Below, one piece after another: positions 43,532-52,765 of a stretch of DNA of 64,000 nt (the stretch's first letter is position 1; each line of letters begins with the position of its first letter). The DNA is from Ectothiorhodospira lacustris (GTDB lineage: Bacteria; Pseudomonadota; Gammaproteobacteria; Ectothiorhodospirales; Ectothiorhodospiraceae). A model generated the notes under the pieces. The model saw nothing but the letters and a program-made list of their open reading frames with translations. It did no database searches and was not told the DNA's origin. Location of the stretch: contig NZ_JAJNQN010000009.1 in NCBI RefSeq assembly GCF_022227845.1, positions 1 through 64,000 of the forward strand, read 5' to 3'. Both the position numbers and the translations under genes were made by a program.

Positions 43532-46500
43532 CCGTTCCCCGCAGGCGCGGGGATGACCCGATGATCCGGTTGGCGGTCATGCCATTGCGCTGCCGTTCCC
43601 CGCAGGCGCGGGGATGACCCCCACTCAGGGCCAGCGCAGCGGCGACACAAAACCCGTTCCCCGCAGGCGCGGGGATGACCCGTAAAAATTTCATCCTCCC
43701 CCCCCAAAAAAAAGCCGTTCCCCGCAGGCGCGGGGATGACCCGGGGCCGCCCAGCGCCATGCCGGCGATGGAGCCCCGTTCCCCGCAGGCGCGGGGATGA
43801 CCCGCCCGTTCGATACGGGTGGACCCTTCTCCTGGGCCGTTCCCCGCAGGCGCGGGGATGACCCGTCCACCGTCACCCGCTGGGGCCAGGCTGGGCTCCG
43901 TTCCCCGCAGGCGCGGGGATGACCCGCCAGTAGATGACTGGCCACCTGGGCACGGAATCCGTTCCCCGCAGGCGCGGGGATGACCCGACCGAGGTGGCCG
44001 AGCCGACGTGCAGCCACTGCCGTTCCCCGCAGGCGCGGGGATGACCCGTTCGGGGCCAGGGCGACGTCGTCTTCCATCTGCCGTTCCCCGCAGGCGCGGG
44101 GATGACCCGGGCACGCCCGGGCCGCCGACGCCCTTGGTCGCCCGTTCCCCGCAGGCGCGGGGATGACCCGCACCAGGTGGTCGGCCCGGCCTCCTCGATC
44201 CTCCGTTCCCCGCAGGCGCGGGGATGACCCGCCCAGTGACACGCCTCTGACCCCGAGCCAGCACCGTTCCCCGCAGGCGCGGGGATGACCCGCCAGCCAG
44301 CCCCTTGGTGCGCAGGGCCGCCAGCCGTTCCCCGCAGGCGCGGGGATGACCCGCGCTCCTTGAAAAGCCAGTAGATGACTGGCCACCGTTCCCCGCAGGC
44401 GCGGGGATGACCCGCTGTTGGGCTGATCCATGGCCATCGCCGACGCCCGTTCCCCGCAGGCGCGGGGATGACCCGGCCTGCTCCCGATGCACGCGGATAT
44501 CACTGGCCCGTTCCCCGCAGGCGCGGGGATGACCCGTTCACCGGTGGCCGCGGGTCCGTGCAGTTCGGCCGTTCCCCGCAGGCGCGGGGATGACCCGTCA
44601 GAGATTCGTTCCGCGGAGCGTTCGATTAACCGTTCCCCGCAGGCGCGGGGATGACCCGGACGCCTCCCAGGCCACGGCGGTCAGTGACGCCCGTTCCCCG
44701 CAGGCGCGGGGATGACCCGGAGGCCAAAAGCCTGAATCTGACCCGATCCAGCCGTTCCCCGCAGGCGCGGGGATGACCCGTCCGGGTAATACTTACACCC
44801 GGACTCTTGAAACCGTTCCCCGCAGGCGCGGGGATGACCCGCACTGGATTCAGGAAAACGCGCTGATGATGGTCCGTTCCCCGCAGGCGCGGGGATGACC
44901 CGGATGCGATCAGTAGCCAACTCAGTTTCAGGCCCCGTTCCCCGCAGGCGCGGGGATGACCCGGTAATCTTTGATAAGACCAATTGAGTACAGAGCCGTT
45001 CCCCGCAGGCGCGGGGATGACCCGACCAAACAACATAGCTTTCATACACGCGCCCCCCGTTCCCCGCAGGCGCGGGGATGACCCGTTCAGGATGCTGAGG
45101 CGGCTCAGGGTCAGAGCCCGTTCCCCGCAGGCGCGGGGATGACCCGTTCCCACATGGGAGGCATCCAGGATTCAGAACCCGTTCCCCGCAGGCGCGGGGA
45201 TGACCCGGTCGCGTCGAGTGGTCCGGGAATCCGTCCAGGCCGTTCCCCGCAGGCGCGGGGATGACCCGGCCTTGCAAAAGCTCCCAATCCCAGGCACCGA
45301 CCGTTCCCCGCAGGCGCGGGGATGACCCGCTCACCGACTTCAACGACCTGCATCAGCACCCCCGTTCCCCGCAGGCGCGGGGATGACCCGCTCTTATGTG
45401 GGTCACGTCCGGGGGTGATCCCCCGTTCCCCGCAGGCGCGGGGATGACCCGCGGGTTGATGATGATGTCGAGGCCCGCCGGCCCCGTTCCCCGCAGGCGC
45501 GGGGATGACCCGACGCTAACAGGGTTTGAGACTCGGGAATTGATCCGTTCCCCGCAGGCGCGGGGATGACCCGCGCCTGAGCGTTGGGCATGTTGGCGAG
45601 AATATCCGTTCCCCGCAGGCGCGGGGATGACCCGATCGCTGTAGTCCTGCTCTAATTGACAGACCGCCGTTCCCCGCAGGCGCGGGGATGACCCGCCCTG
45701 GCCGGATTCGGTGTTACGAACGTCATTCCGTTCCCCGCAGGCGCGGGGATGACCCGTTACGAGTCACGTCCATGCGCGTACAGACAGCCCGTTCCCCGCA
45801 GGCGCGGGGATGACCCGACCCGTTTGCTGGCATCGGTAAATCTGCCGCTCCGTTCCCCGCAGGCGCGGGGATGACCCGTCAATGCTGAGGTTTTTGACCC
45901 TGCTGACCGGCCGTTCCCCGCAGGCGCGGGGATGACCCGCTTGTTCTTGACGTGGAACAGCTCCTGCCTGGCCGTTCCCCGCAGGCGCGGGGATGACCCG
46001 TTTCCGCTTCCGGCCCCACCTGTTGCGCCATTCCGTTCCCCGCAGGCGCGGGGATGACCCGGCCGTCTATGCCCGTCTCGGCGCACGGCCCACCCGTTCC
46101 CCGCAGGCGCGGGGATGACCCAGCTGTGGGGGACGATGTCGCCTTTGTGCGGGTCCGTTCCCCGCAGGCGCGGGGATGACCCGATCCTGAGGCATTGTTG
46201 CCCAGCGCCTGGGATCCGTTCCCCGCAGGCGCGGGGATGACCCGGTGCCCATCCCCGGCTTCACCGTCTGGCCCGACCGTTCCCCGCAGGCGCGGGGATG
46301 ACCCGTCGCGACACAAGAGCCTGATATTTGAGGCTCGCCGTTCCCCGCAGGCGCGGGGATGACCCGGGTCTCGCCTGATAGACCCGCCGGGGGACGAACC
46401 GTTCCCCGCAGGCGCGGGGATGACCCGTGGAGGCATCGAGGGCGCAGAGGCAGCCGACGCCGTTCCCCGCAGGCGCGGGGATGACCCGAGCATGCGCGTT

Positions 46501-48501
46501 GAGCGTGTGGAGTGGGAGCGCCGTTCCCCGCAGGCGCGGGGATGACCCGACCCCTGATGAGATTCTGGAGGATATGAACGCCCGTTCCCCGCAGGCGCGG
46601 GGATGACCCGTACCCACGGTGCAGCTTGACGTGGGGCTTGCTCCGTTCCCCGCAGGCGCGGGGATGACCCGCCCGCGGACGTGATTGCCGCCATCCAGGC
46701 CGCCCGTTCCCCGCAGGCGCGGGGATGACCCGGTGGGGAATTCGACATGGTGTGTTCGGAAGGACCGTTCCCCGCAGGCGCGGGGATGACCCAAATTAAT
46801 CACTGTCATTATCTCCCTGGTTGTCCCGTTCCCCGCAGGCGCGGGGATGACCCGGCCTGATTTACAAGGTCATGGGCGAGTACAGCCCGTTCCCCGCAGG
46901 CGCGGGGATGACCCGCCTTGGCTGAGAACCAGGCAATGCTGGATGCACCGTTCCCCGCAGGCGCGGGGATGACCCGCGGGCGCTAACGCGCTCCTGCAAG
47001 GGTATGAGCCGTTCCCCGCAGGCGCGGGGATGACCCGCAGGGAGCTTTTGTATGCGTGGCTCTAGGCTGCCGTTCCCCGCAGGCGCGGGGATGACCCGTT
47101 GAGATTGATTCTCAGGAATTCGAGGTTTTTCCGTTCCCCGCAGGCGCGGGGATGACCCGCTCCCGCCCATTGAGCTGGGCGCGCAGGGTGGCCGTTCCCC
47201 GCAGGCGCGGGGATGACCCGTCAGTGAAACGATCCTCGCGGGTGTGCCAGGCCCGTTCCCCGCAGGCGCGGGGATGACCCGTTTGGCCAGTTCCAGGAGC
47301 CAGCCGAGCAGATCCGTTCCCCGCAGGCGCGGGGATGACCCGCGGAAAATGTAGGCCCCGTTTCTTGCTGGGGTCCGTTCCCCGCAGGCGCGGGGATGAC
47401 CCGATGTGCGCGCTTAGGCAGCGCACGGCCACTGACCGTTCCCCGCAGGCGCGGGGATGACCCGGCCTTGCCTTGCTTCTGCGCCGGGGGGTATAGCCGT
47501 TCCCCGCAGGCGCGGGGATGACCCGGTCCGCGAAATCCGGCGGCGGTACTGGCACGACCGTTCCCCGCAGGCGCGGGGATGACCCGTTCGGCTGCTCAGG
47601 CAGGAGCAGAGAGCCGCCCCGTTCCCCGCAGGCGCGGGGATGACCCGTCACTGAGCGGGTGGACAGCCAGCTGCATCGCCCGTTCCCCGCAGGCGCGGGG
47701 ATGACCCGCTCCAGCAGATACCCAACTCCCCGAGGTCGACCCGTTCCCCGCAGGCGCGGGGATGACCCGCGTGCGGACCCGGACGTAAATGCCGTTCGTG
47801 TCCGTTCCCCGCAGGCGCGGGGATGACCCGTGCTGGATCCACGAGGGCCGCCTGTTCATCGACCGTTCCCCGCAGGCGCGGGGATGACCCGTGTTGCCCA
47901 TCAGGGCAGCATACCGATCTTCCCCGTTCCCCGCAGGCGCGGGGATGACCCGCTGTCTGCATCTTGACCCGCGATCAGAAGATGCCGTTCCCCGCAGGCG
48001 CGGGGATGACCCGGCATCGGCGTTGACGACGATTGCGTCCTGGATCCGTTCCCCGCAGGCGCGGGGATGACCCGGTGGAATCGTGGCTAGTGGAGGAGTT
48101 TGACCGCCGTTCCCCGCAGGCGCGGGGATGACCCGGCCGTGACCGGCGAGACTGTCAGTATCATGATCCGTTCCCCGCGGGCGCGGGGATGACCCGTGGC
48201 AGAACTACGCCAGCCCGGTATGGATGGACCGTTCCCCGCAGGCGCGGGGATGACCCGCAGAATCCATTATCCAGAATGGACTGCCTGAGCCGTTCCCCGC
48301 AGGCGCGGGGATGACCCGGCCGGCGTGATCATCGCCCGGCTGGCGGAAGTCCGTTCCCCGCAGGCGCGGGGATGACCCAAAACCTCAGTCTCGAAAGTTG
48401 CAGCAAAATACCCGTTCCCCGCAGGCGCGGGGATGACCCACGCCCGAGGCAATCGACCCCAGCACGAAGTACCCGTTCCCCGCAGGCGCGGGGATGACCC
48501 G
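43532..48501 (+). CRISPR. type I-E CRISPR array, 82 repeats and 81 spacers
   Basis: The repeat CCGTTCCCCGCAGGCGCGGGG + ATGACCCG (29 bases) recurs at exact 61-bp spacing from 43532 to 48473, giving 82 copies with 32-base spacers. The hairpin CCCCGC/GCGGGG is intact. Variation is slight: one internal change in repeat 77 (48168-48196), and the last base differs from G in repeats 2, 43, 54, 80 and 81. That last base probably comes from the PAM of each captured spacer, so the true repeat is 28 bases with 33-base spacers. Spacers 7 and 14 overlap in sequence by 18 bases. Confidence 0.99.
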
Positions 48502-48539
48502 TCAGTTGATCCATGACTGACCCCCTTTCACGTCCGCAG

Positions 48540-48561
48540 CCCTCCTCATCCAGGAGGAGGG
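48540..48561. terminator. hairpin between CRISPR array and phasin gene
   Basis: CCCTCCTC (48540-48547) pairs with GAGGAGGG (48554-48561) across a 6-base loop, between the convergent array and phasin gene. There is no T-run after it on either strand, so termination is only probable. Confidence 0.45.
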
Positions 48562-48576
48562 TGGGTGCCGTAAGAC

Positions 48577-49044
48577 CTACGCAGCCTTTTTTTCCGCGAT
48601 TCCATTGAGTTCCTTCAGGCTTTCCCGAAAACGCTCGTCCAGTTTCTGCATGGAAGCTTCCTGGGCTGCGCGCATGCCTTTACTGATCTCCCGCATGTTG
48701 ACACTCATGTGCTCATAAATGGCGGCGATCAGCTCCAGGTGATGAGCGGGCAGGTCTCCGGCCTCAGCCTTGGACAGCTCCCGGGTCTTCTTGTTGACCT
48801 CCTCCATGACATCCTTCACCAGTTCCAGTTGACGCTGCATGAGCTCCCCGGCGTTCTCGACCAGGGTGCAATGAGCGGCCACCATCGCCTCCACGTTCTT
48901 GAGCTGGGCCTTAATCAACGCTTTGGTGTCCATCTGCGGCATCTGGTACTGCTTCAGCATTTGGTTCATCTGTTCCATGTAATAGTTCGGATCGAAAAGC
49001 TTCATCATCTCCGGCGCGTCGAAGAGGTTATTCTGCTCTGCCAT
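48577..49044 (-). CDS. phaP: phasin family protein
   Basis: A 155-residue, almost wholly helical amphipathic protein that coats polyhydroxyalkanoate granules. The phasin pattern is clear: a Met/Gln-rich start (DPNYYMEQMNQMLKQYQMP), a long helix with ALIKAQLKNVEAMVAAHCTL, and an Ala/Lys-rich C terminus (EKKAA). ATG 49044 is chosen with AGGAG 9 bases upstream; an upstream in-frame ATG has no homology. No PHA synthase is in the window. Confidence 0.88.
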   Translation of the reverse strand: MAEQNNLFDAPEMMKLFDPNYYMEQMNQMLKQYQMPQMDTKALIKAQLKNVEAMVAAHCTLVENAGELMQRQLELVKDVMEEVNKKTRELSKAEAGDLPAHHLELIAAIYEHMSVNMREISKGMRAAQEASMQKLDERFRESLKELNGIAEKKAA

Positions 49045-49469
49045 GTGAGCTGACTCCTGTCGGGTGGGTTGTGACGGCGCCGAGCACACTTTCATGCACT
49101 CGACTCTCCGAGAATAGACGGACATCGCCGCATGTCCACACTCACTCTGCGTTTAATCTGTGGCGAACAGCACAGTTTGACCAAAAAATCACCTTAGCGC
49201 CTTCACCCCATCGACCTTTTCCAGAACCCCGCGCAGATGTTCATCCACTTCCGCGATTCATTCGGACCAACCATCGACCGGGGGCGCCGGTTGACGGTGA
49301 TTTGGGGTCCGCCCTCTTCGGGCTGAAACCGTTTGGATACGACTGGACATTCTGGAAACAAGGACTATAAACCAAGCAATAGAGTATGGATTTCCCCTTT
49401 AGTCACCCACAGAAGGAGGTCGCTACGGCCCCATCAAAATGACGTCGCAGCTTCATGAGGAGTACACCC
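49045..49469. other. intergenic region between divergent phasin and peroxidase genes
   Basis: 425 bases without a convincing gene. It must contain promoters for both flanking genes. The peroxidase start is preceded by GAGGAG about 7 bases upstream. No repeat or regulator site was recognised. Confidence 0.5.
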
Positions 49470-50882
49470 ATGCACGGTGAATATCTTCGGGGCCATTGCC
49501 CTCAAAAGGGGGTGTTTGGCCAGCCCGGTCGTTTTGGCCGGATGTTTCCTCATCTGCGCTCCCTCAAGGAGCCGCATCTCCCTCAACCTGCACAACCCCA
49601 TGCCCTGGGGGCCGCCGATGGCCCCATGAAAGATGATCTTGGGGATGAGGGCGACAATCCCGGCATCCCTGCCGGCTTCACCTTTTTCGGTCAGTTTGTC
49701 GACCACGACATCACCTTCGACCCCACCTCCAGCCTGGAATCCCAGAACGATCCCCAGGCATTGCGTAACTTCCGCACCCCCATGCTGGAACTGGATTCCC
49801 TGTACGGCGCAGGGCCGGCGGCCCAGCCCTACCTCTATGATGGCGAGGGCCGGTTCCTGACCTCGGCCGAGGGCGACCATGACCTCCTCAGGAATCACCG
49901 TGGCACTGCCATCATCGGTGACCCACGAAACGATGAGAATCTCATTGTCTCGCAGCTGCACCTGGCCTTTGCCAAATTCCACAACCAGGTGTTTGACGGG
50001 GAGGCAGGCCGGGATTTCGAGGAGGCCCAGAGACTCGTGCGTTGGCACTATCAGTGGATTGTCCTGCACGACTATCTGCCCCGTATCTGTGGTCAGGCGC
50101 GGGTGGAGGAAATCCTGGATCACGGGCGACGCTACTATTGGTTTGATGAAGAGCCCTACATACCGGTGGAGTTCAGCGTGGCCGCCTTCCGCTTCGGGCA
50201 CAGCCAGGTGCGGGCCGGCTACCGCATCAACGCTACCGCGGGTGGGGCGCGACTGTTCCCGACCGAGGCCGATGCGCCGAGGGACGAGGGGCTCAGCGAT
50301 CTTCGGGGCGGTGTGCCTGTTGCCAGGGAGCACACGGTGGACTGGTCGAGTTTTCTGGGAGATGGCCAGGATGTGCAGCCCAGTCGTCTGATCAACACCC
50401 GGCTGAATGAGTCGTTGCTCTTTCTGCCGGACTCGGTGGTACCCCCTGGCATCCCGGATGAGGCACGTTCGCTGGCCACTCGTAATCTCAAACGGGGTGC
50501 TGCCTTCTCCCTGCCGTCGGGGCAATCGGTGGCCGCCTGCATGGGCGCCGATGTGCTGAGTCAGGAGGAACTCTGGGGCCATGTGCCCGGATTGCCGACC
50601 CCCCTGCCGGTACCCGCACCGTTGTGGTACTACATCCTGCGCGAAGCCGAGGTGCGCGAGTCCGGCCAGCATCTGGGCGAGGTGGGCGGCCAGATTGTGG
50701 CTGAAGTGCTAATTGGTCTTCTGGAAGGGGATCGGGCGAGTTTCGTTAACCATGCCCCCCATTGGAGGCCCACCTTGCACTCGAAGGAAGAAGGACACTT
50801 CACACTGGAGGATCTGGTCAATATCGCTCAGCGCAGTCACCAATCCCGGGCCGCCGCCCAATCGGAATGTGCGAGCTTGTAG
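49470..50882 (+). CDS. animal-type heme peroxidase (bacterial)
   Basis: A 470-residue member of the peroxidase-cyclooxygenase superfamily. The distal His lies in FTFFGQFVDHDITFDPTS (about residues 70-87). A second conserved region, EFSVAAFRFGHSQVRAGY, carries the proximal heme His (FGHSQVR). Other family features are LDSLYGAG and NDENLIVSQLHLAFAKFHN. No signal peptide is seen, so export, if any, is non-Sec. It oxidises small substrates with H2O2; the physiological substrate is unknown. The start MHGEYLRG follows GAGGAG. Confidence 0.92.
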   Translation: MHGEYLRGHCPQKGVFGQPGRFGRMFPHLRSLKEPHLPQPAQPHALGAADGPMKDDLGDEGDNPGIPAGFTFFGQFVDHDITFDPTSSLESQNDPQALRNFRTPMLELDSLYGAGPAAQPYLYDGEGRFLTSAEGDHDLLRNHRGTAIIGDPRNDENLIVSQLHLAFAKFHNQVFDGEAGRDFEEAQRLVRWHYQWIVLHDYLPRICGQARVEEILDHGRRYYWFDEEPYIPVEFSVAAFRFGHSQVRAGYRINATAGGARLFPTEADAPRDEGLSDLRGGVPVAREHTVDWSSFLGDGQDVQPSRLINTRLNESLLFLPDSVVPPGIPDEARSLATRNLKRGAAFSLPSGQSVAACMGADVLSQEELWGHVPGLPTPLPVPAPLWYYILREAEVRESGQHLGEVGGQIVAEVLIGLLEGDRASFVNHAPHWRPTLHSKEEGHFTLEDLVNIAQRSHQSRAAAQSECASL

Positions 50883-50978
50883 TCGATCTGAAAGGACACC
50901 ATGGGCATGGAAGCCCGTGGCTTGATTGTCGATTCCAGCCTGTCATGGGTAGGCTCCGCCTTTCAGTTGCCGGCGGCC

Positions 50979-52328
50979 CTAATCCGCCTCGGCTGCTTCG
51001 GTACAGACCTGATTGCGACCGGCCTTCTTGGCTGCGTAGAGCGCCATGTCGGCGCGGCTGACAAAGGCTTCATGGCTGTCGTGTTCTTCAATATGTGAAG
51101 AGGCAAGACCGGCGCTGATGGTAATGCTGAGCGAGTGCTGGGCGATCAGGAAAGGCGTCGTTTCGATCTGCCGGCGCAGGCGCTCAATGAAACCCCGTGC
51201 CTGAGTCAGAGTGGTATCGGGCATCAGGATCAGAAACTCTTCACCGCCCCAGCGCGCGACCCAGTCGGCCTCGCGGGTACCGGCGCTGAGTACCCTGGCG
51301 ACCTCCTGGAGCAGTTGATCGCCGACGAGATGACCATAGGTGTCGTTGACGCATTTGAAAAAATCGAGATCAAGGATCGCAATTGCATTTGGGCGGTGCC
51401 CCCGCTGACCTTGTGCCTGGATGCCACGGATCACATGCCACATGCCGCGTCGATTGAGCAGGTCGGTCAGCGGATCGTGGTCGGCATGGTAGGCGAGGCG
51501 CAACTCGGCCTCCTTGCGACGGTGGATGTCGATCCTCAGTCCGCTGACTGCAACGGCGACTCCCTCTGGATTGCGTTCATAGACGCGCGCGTGGTCCTGT
51601 AGCCAGATCCAGCGCCCATCGCGATGTCGAAAGCGGTACTCAGCGGTGAAGACATTCAGGCCACCATGGATGACTTCACCCGTTTGCTCGGTGAAGCCCG
51701 CCAGGTCCTCGGGATGGACGTTCGCCCGCCACCACTCGTCGGTGATGGCGATCTCTTCGGGTTGATAGCCGATCTGGGCCAGGTAACGCGCGTCTGCGAA
51801 CACCTCACCGGTGGTGAAATCGGCGATATAAGTGCCGATGCCACCGGCCTCAAGGGCAAGTTCGAGCATTCGTTGCGTCTGCAAGAGTTGGAGTTCCGCG
51901 AGCTTGCTGTCATGGATATCACGACCGGCACCGATAATGGCAGTGACTTCTCCCCGCTCGTCCAGCAGGGCGGCGTCGGACCAGCCAAACCAACGCCAGC
52001 CATCCTGGGTCATGGCCCGCTGTTCCAGGTAACAGCGGTGCGGTGGGCGGTAGAGGTTCGCCATCGCAGCTTCGGTCTGGGCCTGATCATCCGGGTGCAC
52101 CAAGGGCATGAAACGTTGGCCGATCAGATCCTCCTCGCGCTTCCCGAAGGTTTTGCAATAACCCGGGCTCACGTAGAGGAAGCGGCCCCCGGTATCGACC
52201 TTGACGATCAAGTCATTCTGCTGCTCGACCAGGAGGCGGTAATGGGCCTCACAGCGGGGCGGGGGGGCAGTGGATTCTTGCGATGTCTTGCCCATGGGCG
52301 GTGGTTGGCTCGGTGGACGCTGATCCAT
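50979..52328 (-). CDS. PAS-PAS-GGDEF diguanylate cyclase
   Basis: A 449-residue cytoplasmic sensor that makes cyclic di-GMP. It has two PAS domains (about residues 28-150, with FLYVSPGYCKTFGK and a HPDD motif; about 155-280, with RHRDGRWIWLQDHARV, a PAC segment). The C-terminal GGDEF domain (about 285-440) has active loop RWGGEEFL and an RxxD inhibitory site (READ) five residues before it. Its neighbour downstream is the peroxidase gene, convergent. The N-terminal 25 residues are proline-rich and unstructured. Confidence 0.93.
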   Translation of the reverse strand: MDQRPPSQPPPMGKTSQESTAPPPRCEAHYRLLVEQQNDLIVKVDTGGRFLYVSPGYCKTFGKREEDLIGQRFMPLVHPDDQAQTEAAMANLYRPPHRCYLEQRAMTQDGWRWFGWSDAALLDERGEVTAIIGAGRDIHDSKLAELQLLQTQRMLELALEAGGIGTYIADFTTGEVFADARYLAQIGYQPEEIAITDEWWRANVHPEDLAGFTEQTGEVIHGGLNVFTAEYRFRHRDGRWIWLQDHARVYERNPEGVAVAVSGLRIDIHRRKEAELRLAYHADHDPLTDLLNRRGMWHVIRGIQAQGQRGHRPNAIAILDLDFFKCVNDTYGHLVGDQLLQEVARVLSAGTREADWVARWGGEEFLILMPDTTLTQARGFIERLRRQIETTPFLIAQHSLSITISAGLASSHIEEHDSHEAFVSRADMALYAAKKAGRNQVCTEAAEAD

Positions 52329-52765
52329 TGTGGCTTGTCCCCACTTTCGGCGCCGGCGGGAGTATGATCAACCCGCCCTTTATCGCATGCCGACAGCCAG
52401 TCTGTACAGTTGGCAGTCTCCAACTCTGCTCGGGCTCCGGGGGCAGTGGCGGCGATTTCCCTGTTCGCGCGCTTCACCCCGCCCGGCCATGAGCACGTGC
52501 CCGCCAGAGCATGAGGCCGTAATCGCCAAGACCTGGAAACGCTTGCGACCATCTGAAGAGTCGATAGCCCGTCTCAGCCCAGAGCGGTCAGTCGATCTCC
52601 ACCGCAAAAAACGATGCCGGCAGCCGGTTGTGGACAACTCACTGCAGGGCACAAAAAAAGCGACCCCGGTTTCCCATTCCTGTGTGGGTGAACGCACAGA
52701 CTGACACCTGGCGGGCGCCGATAGTCGGTCGTGTCGACGATGATGAGGTTGGCACGGGGGCGAGC
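52329..52765. other. intergenic region before the sulfatase operon
   Basis: 437 bases with no convincing gene. It contains the left copy of a 28-bp direct repeat (52648-52675) that recurs in the tRNA-Val terminator, and so marks the probable left edge of an inserted block. Confidence 0.6.
52648..52675. repeat. direct repeat, left copy (att-like)
   Basis: GGCACAAAAAAAGCGACCCC and the following GGTTTCCC equal 59516-59543 at 27 of 28 positions. The right copy is half of a tRNA-Val terminator hairpin; this copy lacks the pairing half (AGTCGCT), as expected of a duplicated attachment site. Confidence 0.7.

Noticed and set aside
43521-48514. Several minus-strand ORFs of 60-320 codons with repeated GHPRACGER and GSSPRLRGT segments
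   Set aside because: They are translations of CRISPR repeats and spacers, open only because the 61-bp unit lacks stops in some frames.
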